A DNA stretch of 64,000 bases from Rudanella paleaurantiibacter (lineage in GTDB: Bacteria; Bacteroidota; Bacteroidia; Cytophagales; Spirosomataceae): contig NZ_WELI01000001.1 in assembly GCF_009184635.1 (NCBI RefSeq), positions 620,001 through 684,000 of the forward strand, written 5' to 3'. Shown piece by piece: positions 18,137-27,491 of this stretch (the first letter of the stretch is position 1; each line of letters opens with the position of its first letter). The notes beneath the pieces are model-generated. The model saw only the letters and a program-made list of their open reading frames with translations, made no database searches and was not told where the DNA came from. Position numbers and translations under genes: made by a program.

Positions 18137-19111
18137 ATGACACTTTCTGGTTCACGTTTGGATGTAATGCGCTTCGTCGGCGAAAAAATGGACTCATTTC
18201 TGGAAGAATATCTGAAGCCCATTGATACAAACTGGCAACCCTCTGACCTGCTGCCCGACGCAACGCGCGAAACGTTTTTCGACGAGGTGAAGCAGTTGCA
18301 GGAAAGCACCCGCGAGCTCTCGTACGACTACATGGCCGTACTCGTTGGCGACACCATTACCGAAGAAGCCCTGCCCACCTACGAGTCGTGGCTGGTGGAT
18401 ATGATCGGGGTGGAACAGGAAAAAGCCGACGGCTGGATGCGTTGGATTCGGGCCTGGACCGCCGAAGAAAACCGTCATGGCGACCTGCTGAACAAGTTCC
18501 TGTACCTCTCGGGCCGGGTCAACATGCGCGCCATGGAAGTATCGACTCAGTACCTGATTGCCGACGGGTTTGATATTGGTACGGGCAAAGACCCTTACCG
18601 CAACTTTATTTACACGTCGTTTCAGGAGTTGGCCACTAACCTGTCGCACCGCCGGACGGCTACCCTTGCCAAGCAGGCGGGTTGTACACAGCTGTCGAAA
18701 ATCTGCGGGGTGATTGCCGCCGACGAGATGCGCCACGCTAAAGCCTACAAGGCGTTTGTAAGCAACATTATGGCGGTTGACCCGTCGGAGATGATGCTCG
18801 CCTTTGAGGACATGATGAAGAAGAAAATCGTGATGCCAGCTCATTTCCTGCGCGAAACCGGCGTGAAAATCGGGCAAACGTTTAGCCACTTCTCCGATGC
18901 GGCCCAGCGGCTCGGCGTGTACACCACTCAGGACTACATTACGCTGCTCGATTCGCTGCTCGAAGACTGGAACATTGGGGCCGTTACTGACCTTAATGAT
19001 GCTGGTCAGCGCGCCCGCGATTACCTGATGGCGCTGCCCGACCGCCTGCGCCGGGTAGCCGAACGGACCAAGGTGCCTAATCTGGCCTACGAGTTTAGCT
19101 GGATTGCTTAA
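18137..19111 (+). CDS. Acyl-ACP desaturase (type 2 fatty acid desaturase)
   Basis: 324 residues from the ATG at 18137 (MTLSGSRLDVMRFVGEKMDSF); later ATGs at 18167 and 18188 are possible, and an extension to 17972 was rejected because it encodes non-conserved sequence. The two di-iron motifs of the ferritin-like soluble desaturases are present: EENRHG (110-115) and DEMRH (196-200), along with the conserved YTSFQELATNLSH segment. The enzyme introduces a cis double bond into acyl-ACP using ferredoxin and oxygen and is soluble, not a membrane desaturase. It is transcribed divergently from plsC with about 190 bp between, consistent with a role in membrane lipid composition. Confidence 0.92.
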   Translation: MTLSGSRLDVMRFVGEKMDSFLEEYLKPIDTNWQPSDLLPDATRETFFDEVKQLQESTRELSYDYMAVLVGDTITEEALPTYESWLVDMIGVEQEKADGWMRWIRAWTAEENRHGDLLNKFLYLSGRVNMRAMEVSTQYLIADGFDIGTGKDPYRNFIYTSFQELATNLSHRRTATLAKQAGCTQLSKICGVIAADEMRHAKAYKAFVSNIMAVDPSEMMLAFEDMMKKKIVMPAHFLRETGVKIGQTFSHFSDAAQRLGVYTTQDYITLLDSLLEDWNIGAVTDLNDAGQRARDYLMALPDRLRRVAERTKVPNLAYEFSWIA

Positions 19112-19311
19112 GGGAGGTTTATGACGGTCGGCGTTCCGGTTTTGGGTTTATCGTTTATGGTTTGGTTTTGTGGCTGGTGTTCCGGTTTCGGACAGAGGAC
19201 ATTTTTGATAGTGAGTGGTTTATAATTATTTCCGCTCGAGTCCGAAGCCGGGTCGTCGGCCGCCCTTTAAAAACCATAAACCAAGAACTATAAACTCTAA
19301 ACCCTTACCGC
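19112..19311. repeat. Spacer with imperfect inverted AAACCATAAACC-like words
   Basis: About 200 bp between desaturase and kinase. Left side has GGGTTTATCGTTTATGGTTT (around 19144-19163) and right side has AAACCATAAACCAAGAAC and TATAAACTCTAAACCC (around 19269-19303), which pair imperfectly. It also contains TCCG-GTTT-CGGA (around 19181-19192), a weaker relative of the NtrC-type dyad. Confidence 0.5.
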
Positions 19312-20670
19312 ATGAACCGCTTTGTAATTGGCATTGGCTGGCGGGTGGTGGTGCTGCTGCTGGTAGCGCTGGCCACTGGGTATGCCATTTGGGGGCCATA
19401 CCCCCGGCTGTTGCCCTTGCTTGGCGGGTTAGGAGGGCTTCTGCTGGCTGCTAATCTGTACTTCTACTGCACCAACACCAACCGCAAGCTGATTCGGTTT
19501 CTGGAGTCGGTGCAGTATTCTGATTTTGCCATCTCGTTTCGGTCCGACAACACGCTGGGTCCAACCTTCCGCGACCTCAACGGGCAATTCAACACCGTGC
19601 TGGAGGCTTTTCGGCAGGCACGGGCCGAGAAAGAGGCCAATCTGCATTATCTCAATACGCTGGTTCAGCACGTGAATGTGGGGCTGCTGTCGTTTGAAAG
19701 TAGCGGTCGGGTCGAGCTGGTCAATCAAACGGCCCTGCGATTGCTGGGGGTGTACCGGCTCCGCACCCTCGCCGATTTGCAGGCTACTCAGCCCGACTTG
19801 CACGCGTGGCTTCAGGCCAATGCCGGGGCGGCTGTAGCTACCTATCAGGGCGGGCCTCAGGGTGAGCTGACTGTGCGTTGCACGAGTGTGCGCCTGCGGG
19901 GCCGGTTGGTGTCGGTGGTGTCGTTGCAGAATATCCGGGGCGAGTTGCAACAGAAAGAGCTCGAATCGTGGCAGAACCTGACCAAGGTGCTCCGGCACGA
20001 AATCATGAATTCCATTACGCCGATTGTATCGCTCACGGGCACCATGCGCGATATTATTGAGGTTGATTTGCTGGGTAAGGACAACGACCCGGCCGAGGAC
20101 CTGTCGCCCACGGCGTTGGGTGCGCTCAACGACCTGCGCGACGCCCTCAGCACCATCGAAAACCGGGGCCAAAGCATCATGCGGTTTGTGGATGCCTACC
20201 GGAGTTTTACGTCGATACCACAGCCGAAATTAACGGAAGTGTCGGCCCGGGAGTTGCTCATGGGCGTGGCTAACCTGGCTCAGCCCGACCTGAACCGGGA
20301 GGGCGTCAAACTCACCGTGGTAGTGCCCTCGCCCGCGCCCATGCTGCTGGCCGACGCGGGACAGATTGAGATGATTCTGCTCAATCTGCTACGCAACGCG
20401 CTCGAATCGTTTGTTAAACCCACGCCCGGCGCGGCCATCCTGCTCGAAGCCTCGCTGGTGGACACCCGTCCCATACTGGCCGTGATCGACAACGGACCCG
20501 GTATCGAGCCCGAGGCCATCGAACAGATTTTCATTCCGTTTTACACCACCAAGAAAACCGGGTCGGGTATTGGGCTCAGTTTATCGCGTCAGATCATGCA
20601 GCAGCACGGTGGTTCGCTTACGGTAGCCTCGGAGCCGGGTAAAGGCAGTACATTTCGGCTGATATTTTAG
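19312..20670 (+). CDS. Membrane sensor histidine kinase, NtrB-like
   Basis: 452 residues, ATG start (MNRFVIGIGWRVV). Two TM helices (about 9-27 and 32-52) with almost no periplasmic loop, then a PAS-like region (about 112-205), dimerisation/phospho-acceptor segment with His229 (VLRHEIMNSITP), and an HATPase domain with N-box NLLRNALES, G1 DNGPGI, F-like IFIPFYTTK and G2 GSGIGLSLS. The lack of a periplasmic domain suggests sensing within the membrane or cytoplasm. It is the only kinase in the window and the best candidate partner for the NtrC regulator at 15140, from which it is separated by three lipid or cold-shock genes. Pairing is inferred from proximity. Confidence 0.93.
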   Translation: MNRFVIGIGWRVVVLLLVALATGYAIWGPYPRLLPLLGGLGGLLLAANLYFYCTNTNRKLIRFLESVQYSDFAISFRSDNTLGPTFRDLNGQFNTVLEAFRQARAEKEANLHYLNTLVQHVNVGLLSFESSGRVELVNQTALRLLGVYRLRTLADLQATQPDLHAWLQANAGAAVATYQGGPQGELTVRCTSVRLRGRLVSVVSLQNIRGELQQKELESWQNLTKVLRHEIMNSITPIVSLTGTMRDIIEVDLLGKDNDPAEDLSPTALGALNDLRDALSTIENRGQSIMRFVDAYRSFTSIPQPKLTEVSARELLMGVANLAQPDLNREGVKLTVVVPSPAPMLLADAGQIEMILLNLLRNALESFVKPTPGAAILLEASLVDTRPILAVIDNGPGIEPEAIEQIFIPFYTTKKTGSGIGLSLSRQIMQQHGGSLTVASEPGKGSTFRLIF

Positions 20671-20686
20671 GGGAGGGCTTCCCCGT

Positions 20687-20956
20687 TCGGTACTGGACAT
20701 TAGATGTTGGACATTAGACGTTAGACCTCCCTACAGAATGGTAGTAAGTCTAACGTCTAACTGTATTGGGTGATAAGGTTGTTCTCGCAAGGAACCACTG
20801 CCAGGGTCTTCGACCACTGGCAGGGAGTGAGCAACCCAAACCCTGCCAGTGGTCGAAGACCCTGGCAGTGGTTGTACAGGACAGCCAAAAGGAGAACAAC
20901 CTTATCACTCAATACATCTAACGTCTAATGTCTGAAGTCCGAATATCCAGTACTGA
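20687..20956. repeat. Large nested inverted-repeat element, about 270 bp
   Basis: Centre: perfect 33-bp arms at 20793-20825 and 20841-20873 separated by 15 bp; the words CCACTGCCAGGGTC and GACCCTGGCAGTGG repeat inside. Next layer: perfect 16-bp arms TGATAAGGTTGTTCTC (20771-20786) and its complement (20892-20907), extended by GTATTG/CAATAC. Outer layer: degenerate ATTAGACGTTAGAC-type words on the left and TCTAACGTCTAATG words on the right, then TACTGGAC/ATCCAGTA at the ends. No coding potential was seen. It may act as a strong transcription stop after the kinase gene, or be a non-autonomous mobile element. Confidence 0.85.
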
Positions 20957-21195
20957 AGTCGCCCCGACGTTCGAAGGGGCCTTATGGTCGACGGTTTAGA
21001 AAGCCTCCTCCCGCGGTCGGGGTGACACACTAACGTTTACGCTAATGACTCTCCTCACTTCATCGATAAAAGACCGCAAAAGAGGATCGGGACAAATCCG
21101 TTGGGTATAAATAAACCTTCGGAATGATTATTAGTCCATACACCAACACCACCAACCCGTTGGGTTGTTGTTCACCGCCTTCTCGATCCTGACGT
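20957..21195. other. Intergenic region upstream of the outer-membrane barrel gene
   Basis: About 240 bp without a gene. It must carry the promoter of the gene at 21196, but no exact TAnnTTTG or sigma-54 element was found; a TATAAATAA stretch lies near 21106-21114. CCCCGACGTTCGAAGGGGC (around 20962-20980) is a short hairpin. Confidence 0.4.
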
Positions 21196-24072
21196 ATGCA
21201 CACCTTCCTGATTCGCGCCGGTTGCCAATGGGGCTACGGTTTTCTTTTTATGCTACTGACCACGGGCCTGAGCCTGGCCCAGCAAACCGGGTCGGTGAGT
21301 GGCACCGTCACCGACCCCAAGGGGGAAGCTCTTATCGGGGTGACTGTCCGCCTGGTGGCCCAAACCGACAGTAGCCTGCAACGCGGGGCCGTAACCGACG
21401 TGAGTGGTCAGTTTTTGGTCGAAAACGTGCCGACGGGTGCGTATCGGCTGCTGGCTACCTTTATTGGGTTTACGCCCGTTTCGCAAACCGTACAGGTCGA
21501 TTCGGGGCGGGTGCAACTGCCAACAATCCAGCTGAGCGAAACCGCCCGCGAGCTGAAGGAGGTGGTAGTGAAGGGCAAAACCCTGACGGCCGAGCAGAAA
21601 GGGGATACGCTTCAGTTCAATGCGAATGCCTTTAAGGTAAACCGCGATGCCCAGGCCGAAGACCTTGTGCGCAAACTGCCGGGCATTGATATGAGCGGGG
21701 GACAGCTAAAAGTACAGGGTGAAAACGTGCGGGAGGTGCTGGTAGATGGCAAACCGTTTTTTGGTGACGACCCGACCGTGGCCCTTCGGAATCTGCCGGC
21801 CGAGGTAATCGACAAAATTGAAGTGTTCGACCGGTTGAGCGATCAGTCGCAGTTTACGGGCGTCAACGATGGCAACACGCTAAAAACCATCAATATCGTT
21901 ACCCGCCCCGACCGCCGGAACGGTCAATTTGGTAAGGTGTACGCCGGAGCAGGTACCAACGAGACCTACGCGGCTGGGGGGAGTGTGAACCTGTTCAACG
22001 GCGACCGACGTATCTCGATTATCGGGCAAAGCAACAACATCAACCAGCAAAACTTCTCCAATCAGGATCTGCTCGGAGTGCTGGGTGGGGGCGGTGGTGG
22101 TGGCAATGCCCGGCGGGGTGGCCGTGGCAATGGTGGAGGCCGGGGTGGCCGTGGCAACGGTGGTGGCGGTGGCAGTAACGGGGGCGGCAGCACCGATAAT
22201 TTTCTGGTGGGTCAACAAAGTGGTATCAACACCACTAACGCTTTTGGTATCAACTACACCGATACATGGGGGACGAAGCTGGCCATTCGCGGGAGTTATT
22301 TTCTGAATCAGAGCCGCAACCGAAATGAGCAGTCGCAACTGCGGGAGTATTACCAGAACATCGGCGACTCGACGCAGCGGTACCGTGAACAATCGGGCGA
22401 TAATGGCTCCAACCTGAATCACCGGCTCAACGCCCGGCTCGAATATACCATCGACAAAAAGAATTCGCTGATTCTGACGCCCCGGCTGAGCTTTCAGACC
22501 AACACGGCTAACTCGCTCACCAACAGCGAAACCCGGCTTGGTAGTAGCTTGCTCAATAGGTCGGACAATACCTTTTCGGCCCGCAACAACGGGTATTCGT
22601 TTAACAACGGGCTCCTGTTTCGGCACCGGTTCGACAAACGCGGCCGGACGTTTTCCATTAACCTAAACACGGCGCTCAACGACCGCGACGGGCTGAGTAT
22701 GCTGGCATCACGCAACGAGTTTTTCGAGATCGATACAACCGTGCGGCAGCTTCAGAACCAGCAAACTACCAACCGCTCAAACAGTTATCAGGTGTCGGCC
22801 AATGCGACCTATACTGAGCCCATTGGCAAAGGAATCCTGCAGGTTTCGTACAATGCGGGTATCAACCGGAGTAACGCTGATCGATATACGTACCGGCTCA
22901 ATCCAGCCTCTGACCGCTACGACCGGCTCGACTCCCTGCTGAGCAACCGATTCGACAACGATTACCTTACGCAGCGGGCTGGCCTTGGCTACAATCTGGC
23001 GAACAAAACGGTGCGGATTTCGGTCGGGCTCGACCTGCAACGGGCCGATCTGCTCAGCCAGCAGTTGTTTCCGCGCGTGGGCGAAGTGCGCCGGGTGTTT
23101 ACCAATGTGCTGCCTTCACTGACGGCCGATTACCGATTTACCGACGACCTGCGTCTGCGCCTGACCTACCGCACCGGTACGCAGGCACCGGGTATCAACC
23201 AGTTGCAAAATGTACTCGACAACACGAATCCCCTGCAACAATCTATCGGGAATCCCGGTCTGAAACAGAGCTATACCCATACACTTACCACCCGCCTGAC
23301 CCATACCTCGGTCGAAAAAGCGAATAATCTGGTGGCGCTGCTCAATTTTGGCTACCTCAACGACCCCATCGGCTCGTCGTTGTTCATTGCCGACAGTGCC
23401 CAGTTTGTACCGGGCGTGGTCGCGTCGACGGGGCAGGGCGTGTTTCTGCAAAAAGGCACCCAACTCACGCGGCCCATTAATACCGAAGATGCTGTGAACG
23501 GGCGGGCGTTTATTTCGTTCGGCACACCGGTCTCGTTTATCAAAAGCAACCTGAACCTGAATACCTCGCTCACGTACAACCGCACGCCGAGCCTGATCAA
23601 CAACGCGGTGAACCGGGCCCACGCCTACGGGCTGAGTCAGGGTGTGGTGCTGAGCAGTAACATCAGCGAAAAAATCGACTTTGCCCTCTCGTACACCTTC
23701 GGCTATAACCGGGTCACCAACACGTTACGGCCGCAGCTCGACAATGACTACAGTACGCAGTCGGCGGGGGCCAACCTGACCTGGAACCCCTGGAAAGGGC
23801 TGGTCATTCGCTCTGACCTCAACTACCAGCAATACGCGGGGTTGTCGGGTGGGTTCAACCAGCAGTTTGCTCTGTGGAACGCGAGTATCGCCCAGCGGGT
23901 GTTCAAAAACCAGAATGGCGAAATTCGACTCTCGGTTTTCGATTTGCTGAATCAGAACAACAGCATCAGCCGGACGTTTTCGGAGACCTACCTCGAAGAT
24001 ACCCGCTCATTGGTGCTCAACCGCTATTTTATGCTGACCTTCACCTACAACCTGCGGCAGTTTAAATCGTAG
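21196..24072 (+). CDS. Outer-membrane beta-barrel (TonB-receptor-like) protein with CarboxypepD_reg domain
   Basis: 958 residues, ATG start. Signal peptide about 1-29 (LLTTGLSLAQ), then a carboxypeptidase-regulatory-like domain about 33-115 (GSVSGTVTDPKGEALIGVTV), a plug-like region about 130-240 (EDLVRKLPGID, VLVDGKPFFGDDP) and a long barrel ending in aromatic YFMLTFTYNLRQFKS. A glycine-rich, low-complexity stretch (about 297-335, GGGGGGG and GRGNGGG repeats) sits in an early barrel loop. This matches the Bacteroidota 'outer membrane beta-barrel family' relatives of SusC; no SusD follows, so a glycan-uptake locus is not supported. Substrate unknown. It ends 7 bp from the convergent Nramp gene, so a metal role is possible but speculative. 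Confidence 0.88.
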   Translation: MHTFLIRAGCQWGYGFLFMLLTTGLSLAQQTGSVSGTVTDPKGEALIGVTVRLVAQTDSSLQRGAVTDVSGQFLVENVPTGAYRLLATFIGFTPVSQTVQVDSGRVQLPTIQLSETARELKEVVVKGKTLTAEQKGDTLQFNANAFKVNRDAQAEDLVRKLPGIDMSGGQLKVQGENVREVLVDGKPFFGDDPTVALRNLPAEVIDKIEVFDRLSDQSQFTGVNDGNTLKTINIVTRPDRRNGQFGKVYAGAGTNETYAAGGSVNLFNGDRRISIIGQSNNINQQNFSNQDLLGVLGGGGGGGNARRGGRGNGGGRGGRGNGGGGGSNGGGSTDNFLVGQQSGINTTNAFGINYTDTWGTKLAIRGSYFLNQSRNRNEQSQLREYYQNIGDSTQRYREQSGDNGSNLNHRLNARLEYTIDKKNSLILTPRLSFQTNTANSLTNSETRLGSSLLNRSDNTFSARNNGYSFNNGLLFRHRFDKRGRTFSINLNTALNDRDGLSMLASRNEFFEIDTTVRQLQNQQTTNRSNSYQVSANATYTEPIGKGILQVSYNAGINRSNADRYTYRLNPASDRYDRLDSLLSNRFDNDYLTQRAGLGYNLANKTVRISVGLDLQRADLLSQQLFPRVGEVRRVFTNVLPSLTADYRFTDDLRLRLTYRTGTQAPGINQLQNVLDNTNPLQQSIGNPGLKQSYTHTLTTRLTHTSVEKANNLVALLNFGYLNDPIGSSLFIADSAQFVPGVVASTGQGVFLQKGTQLTRPINTEDAVNGRAFISFGTPVSFIKSNLNLNTSLTYNRTPSLINNAVNRAHAYGLSQGVVLSSNISEKIDFALSYTFGYNRVTNTLRPQLDNDYSTQSAGANLTWNPWKGLVIRSDLNYQQYAGLSGGFNQQFALWNASIAQRVFKNQNGEIRLSVFDLLNQNNSISRTFSETYLEDTRSLVLNRYFMLTFTYNLRQFKS

Positions 24073-24079
24073 GTTGTGC

Positions 24080-25402
24080 CTACCCCAGCCAGTTAAACGT
24101 ACTCCAGAGCAGGTACGCATTCAGGGCGATAATAATAACCGCTACAAGCCAGGCCGTAATGGTCACCCAGCGGGGGTTCACAAAACGGCCCATCTTGAGC
24201 CGATTACTGGTGAACCGCACCAGTGGCACCACCGCAAAGCTTAGTTGCAGGGACAAAATCACCTGGCTCAGCACCAGCAACTCGGCCGTACCGCGCTCGC
24301 CGTACAAGATGGCAACGATCATGGCCGGGACCACCGCCAGCAACCGCGTTACCAACCGCCGAACCCACGGTTTGAGCTTCAGATTCAGAAAGCCTTCCAT
24401 CACAATCTGGCCGGCAATCGTGCCCGTAAGGGTCGAGTTTTGGCCAGATGCCAGCAAGGCCACTCCAAACACAATACTGGCAACGGTGGAGCCGAGCAGG
24501 GGAGTCAGCAGTTTGTAGGCATCGTTAATATCGGCCACTTGTTGGTTGCCGGAGTAGTGGAATGTGGCGGCCGCCAGAATAAGTATAGCCGCATTGATAA
24601 AGAAAGCGAGAAAGAGCGAGGCCGTTGAGTCGATGGTGGCAAACCGGATAGCCTGCGTGCGCCCTTCGTCGTTGCGGGCGTAGTTGCGGGTCTGTACAAT
24701 GCTGGAGTGCAGGTACAGGTTGTGCGGCATCACGGTAGCGCCCAGAATCCCGATGGCTACGTAGAGCATACCCGGTGTGGTGACCACCTCGGCGCGGGGA
24801 ACCAATCCACCCAGCAAAGCCGATACGTCGGGTTGGGCCAGTAGCAGTTCGTAGGCGAAACAAACCACAATAATCAGAATCAGGCTCCCCACAATACTTT
24901 CGATCAGGCGGAAGCCCCGCTGTTGCAGGTATAGCAGTACAAACACATCGAGCACCGTCAGGGCCACGCCAACGGGCAAGGGCAGGCCAAACAGCAGGTT
25001 GAGTGCAATGGCCGACCCGATGACCTCGGCCAGGTCGGTAGCGGCAATGGCAATTTCGGCCAGTGCCCACAACACCAGCGACACCGGGCGCGAGTAACTG
25101 TCGCGGCAGGCCTGAGCCAGGTCGCGACCGGTGGCAATGCCCAGCTTGAGCGACAGGTGCTGCAAAAGCATGGCAAACAGATTGGAAATCAGTATGACCG
25201 ACAGCAGCTTGTAGCCAAACTGTGAGCCCCCTGCAATATCGGTAGCCCAGTTGCCGGGGTCCATGTACCCCACGGCTACCAGCAGGCCCGGCCCCGCATA
25301 CGCAGCCAGTGTGCGCCAAAACCCTTTGTTGAGCGGCACATGGATGCTACCATGTACTTCGGGCAGTGAGTTGGTCAGGTTGGGCTGTCGCCAGGCTTTC
25401 AT
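24080..25402 (-). CDS. mntH: Nramp-family divalent metal (Mn2+) transporter
   Basis: 440 residues, ATG start ([10 protein letters not shown]). About 11 TM helices. The metal-site motif DPGNWATD (Asp48, Asn51) in TM1 and the TM6 motif [13 protein letters not shown] with the coordinating Met are both intact. The family imports Mn2+ (and Fe2+) with protons. It is divergent from a DtxR/MntR-type regulator with a strong dyad between them, the classical arrangement for Mn-repressed uptake. Substrate Mn is inferred from family and context. Confidence 0.93.
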   Translation of the reverse strand: MKAWRQPNLTNSLPEVHGSIHVPLNKGFWRTLAAYAGPGLLVAVGYMDPGNWATDIAGGSQFGYKLLSVILISNLFAMLLQHLSLKLGIATGRDLAQACRDSYSRPVSLVLWALAEIAIAATDLAEVIGSAIALNLLFGLPLPVGVALTVLDVFVLLYLQQRGFRLIESIVGSLILIIVVCFAYELLLAQPDVSALLGGLVPRAEVVTTPGMLYVAIGILGATVMPHNLYLHSSIVQTRNYARNDEGRTQAIRFATIDSTASLFLAFFINAAILILAAATFHYSGNQQVADINDAYKLLTPLLGSTVASIVFGVALLASGQNSTLTGTIAGQIVMEGFLNLKLKPWVRRLVTRLLAVVPAMIVAILYGERGTAELLVLSQVILSLQLSFAVVPLVRFTSNRLKMGRFVNPRWVTITAWLVAVIIIALNAYLLWSTFNWLG

Positions 25403-25491
25403 AGGTGAGTAAACGATAGAGTTTTGGTTGAGTACAGGGTTTGAATAGGGTTTTTGTTCGCCAAATTCAGATTTACGACAAGTATACGTCT

Positions 25492-25515
25492 AAAATTTAG
25501 ACTTGCCTAAATTTT
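25492..25515. promoter_or_regulatory. MntR/DtxR-type operator dyad
   Basis: 24-bp dyad with outer arms AAAATTTAG and CTAAATTTT and 20 of 24 positions symmetric. A second overlapping palindrome, GTCTAAAATTTAGAC (25488-25502), shares the left arm. It lies between the divergent mntH (90 bp away) and regulator gene (95 bp away), the expected place for a metalloregulator site controlling both. Confidence 0.75.
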
Positions 25516-25609
25516 TTGTTCGTCATGATTAAAAACTATTTTTACGGAGCAAATGTTCGCGCTCAACCACTGAAATGTTCGGGGGGAGAGGGGCATTCTG
25601 GTTTCGCTT

Positions 25610-26269
25610 ATGCATTCGTTCACCGAAGAAAATTATCTCAAGACCATCTATTACCTCGCTACCCGGCAACAGGGCGAGGTGACGACCAATGCCTTAGCCG
25701 AAATGACGGCCACTAAGGCGGCTTCGGTAACAGACATGCTGCGTAAGCTGGCCGACAAACAGTTGATTCATTACCGCAAGTATCAGGGCGTGCGGCTTAC
25801 AAGCGAAGGCGAGCGGCTGGCCCTGAAAATTATCCGGCGGCACCGGCTCTGGGAGGTTTTTCTGGTTGATAAACTGGGCTTCGGCTGGGACGAAGTGCAC
25901 GACATGGCCGAGGAACTGGAACACATCCGGTCCGACGAGCTGGTGGAGCGGCTCGATAAGTTTCTGGAGCATCCGCAGTTTGACCCCCACGGCGACCCCA
26001 TTCCGACCACGGCGGGGGCCATGCCGCAAACGGGCTACCGCAAGCTGTCGGAGGTGGCGGCCGGGGAGTCGGTTTGTGTGATGGGCGTGCTCGAACACTC
26101 CCCCGAATTTCTGCAACACCTGAACCGGACAGGGCTCACGCTCGGTTGTTCTATAACGTTAAGAGAAATTAACGCGTTTGATAAGTCGCTGCTGGTGCAG
26201 ATTCAACCCGAAAGCACGTTGTTTGTAAGTCACGACGTGGCCCGTAACCTGCTCGTAGAGGGAGAATAA
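25610..26269 (+). CDS. DtxR/MntR-family metal-dependent transcriptional repressor
   Basis: 219 residues, ATG start (MHSFTEENYLKTIYYL). N-terminal winged helix about 1-75 (TTNALAEMTATKAASVTDMLRKL recognition region), dimerisation and metal-binding domain about 75-140 (RRHRLWEVFL, HDMAEELEHIRSDELVERLD, DPHGDPIP) and a C-terminal FeoA/SH3-like domain about 150-219. With Mn2+ or Fe2+ bound, such proteins repress uptake genes; the divergent Nramp gene and the dyad at 25492 make MntR-like function most likely. The three-domain length is closer to IdeR/DtxR than to the two-domain B. subtilis MntR. Confidence 0.92.
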   Translation: MHSFTEENYLKTIYYLATRQQGEVTTNALAEMTATKAASVTDMLRKLADKQLIHYRKYQGVRLTSEGERLALKIIRRHRLWEVFLVDKLGFGWDEVHDMAEELEHIRSDELVERLDKFLEHPQFDPHGDPIPTTAGAMPQTGYRKLSEVAAGESVCVMGVLEHSPEFLQHLNRTGLTLGCSITLREINAFDKSLLVQIQPESTLFVSHDVARNLLVEGE

Positions 26270-26317
26270 TAAGAAATTAAACGCTCTGCCCCGGCTTGTA
26301 GGTCTTTCGCCTATTCT

Positions 26318-27394
26318 ATGAAACTTTTAGACTGGTATATTCTCAAGCGATTTCTGCAAACCTACGTCTTTGTCGTAGCCGTAATCGTGCTGGTGGTCGT
26401 GATGATCGACTACACCGAAAAAATCGAAGATTTCAGAAAACACAACGCGCCCACCAACGCGGTTCTGTTCGATTACTACCTCAACTTTATTCCGTACTGG
26501 GCCAACTACATCAGCCCGCTTATGGTGTTTATTGCCACGGTGTTTCTGACATCGCGGCTGGCGGCCCGTACCGAGATTATCGCCATTCTGAGCAGCGGGG
26601 TCAGTTTTATGCGGCTTCTGTTGCCCTATGCCGTTGGGGCGGGTATTCTGGCCGTGTTCACGTATTTCATGGTGAATTACATCATTCCACGGGCCAACAA
26701 AACCCGCATTGCTTTTGAGCTGAAATACACCAAAGACGCCTACACGTTCAACGGGCGTAACGTACACCTCAAAATTGCGCCCGATGTGTACGCTTACCTC
26801 GAAAGCTATAACAACACGACCCGTACCGGCTATAAGTTTACCCTGGAGCGTATGCAGGGCAATCAGTTGCAGCAGAAACTCTCGGCCGACCGGATTGAGT
26901 GGGACAGCACCCGCCGTAAATGGGCTATTGTTGACTATAAAATTCGGACGATCAATGGACAGAATGAGACGTTGCAGCCCGGCACCCGGATCGATACGAC
27001 GCTCAACATGAAGCCCTCCGATTTTGAGAGTGATTTCAATCTGTTTGAAACCTTTACCCTCCCCGAACTGAACAATTACATCGACCTGCTCCGTAGCCGG
27101 GGAGCCGATGGCATAGAGGTGTACCTGCTTGAGAAATATTCACGCGATACCCGCCCGTTTGCCATTATCATTCTGACGGTTATCGGGGTGATTGTGTCGG
27201 CCCGTAAAAGTCGGCGGGGGGTAGGCTGGCAGGTCGCACTGGGTTTCTTTCTGGCGTTTACGTACCTCTTGTTTTTCATGCTCGGCAAAGGCATTGCCGA
27301 ATCGGGTAACCTCAACCCTCTGCTGGCCGTCTGGATGCCCAACATTCTCTTTGCCGGTATTGGCGTAATTTTGTACCATACGATCCCGAGGTAG
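26318..27394 (+). CDS. LptF/LptG-family permease (YjgP/YjgQ)
   Basis: 358 residues, ATG start (MKLLDWYILKRFLQTYVFVV). Three N-terminal TM helices, a jellyroll-type periplasmic domain about 125-255, and three C-terminal TM helices (about 278-356). The start KLLDWYILKRFL and the DYTEKIEDF segment are typical of the family. LptF and LptG form the inner-membrane part of the Lpt bridge that extracts lipopolysaccharide. Only one family member is in the window; Bacteroidota often encode the second elsewhere. It starts 48 bp after the DtxR gene. Confidence 0.9.
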   Translation: MKLLDWYILKRFLQTYVFVVAVIVLVVVMIDYTEKIEDFRKHNAPTNAVLFDYYLNFIPYWANYISPLMVFIATVFLTSRLAARTEIIAILSSGVSFMRLLLPYAVGAGILAVFTYFMVNYIIPRANKTRIAFELKYTKDAYTFNGRNVHLKIAPDVYAYLESYNNTTRTGYKFTLERMQGNQLQQKLSADRIEWDSTRRKWAIVDYKIRTINGQNETLQPGTRIDTTLNMKPSDFESDFNLFETFTLPELNNYIDLLRSRGADGIEVYLLEKYSRDTRPFAIIILTVIGVIVSARKSRRGVGWQVALGFFLAFTYLLFFMLGKGIAESGNLNPLLAVWMPNILFAGIGVILYHTIPR

Positions 27395-27403
27395 GGGTAG
27401 AAA

Positions 27404-27473
27404 GAGTGATGAATGATGAGTGATGAACGATGAACAGAAAAACTCATCGCTCATCACTCATCACTCATCGCTC
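27404..27473. repeat. Hairpin spacer built from GAGTGATGA words
   Basis: Left arm 27404-27433 and right arm 27443-27473 are complementary at about 27 of 30 positions, with loop ACAGAAAAA. Each arm is three to four tandem copies of a GATGAGTGAT-like word. It fills most of the 97-bp gap between lptF/G and the EamA gene. Confidence 0.85.
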
Positions 27474-27491
27474 CTCCCTTACGCCTTCACT

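Noticed and set aside
19180-19193. TCCG-GTTT-CGGA as a fourth NtrC-type site upstream of the kinase
   Set aside because: The arms are only 4 bp and no sigma-54 element with correct spacing was found before 19312, so it is not counted with the three perfect dyads.
21196-24072. SusC/SusD polysaccharide-utilisation locus
   Set aside because: No SusD lipoprotein or glycoside hydrolase is adjacent; the next gene is a convergent Nramp transporter.
27420-27491. N-terminal extension of the EamA transporter
   Set aside because: The extra codons are the GATGA hairpin arm, not conserved protein.
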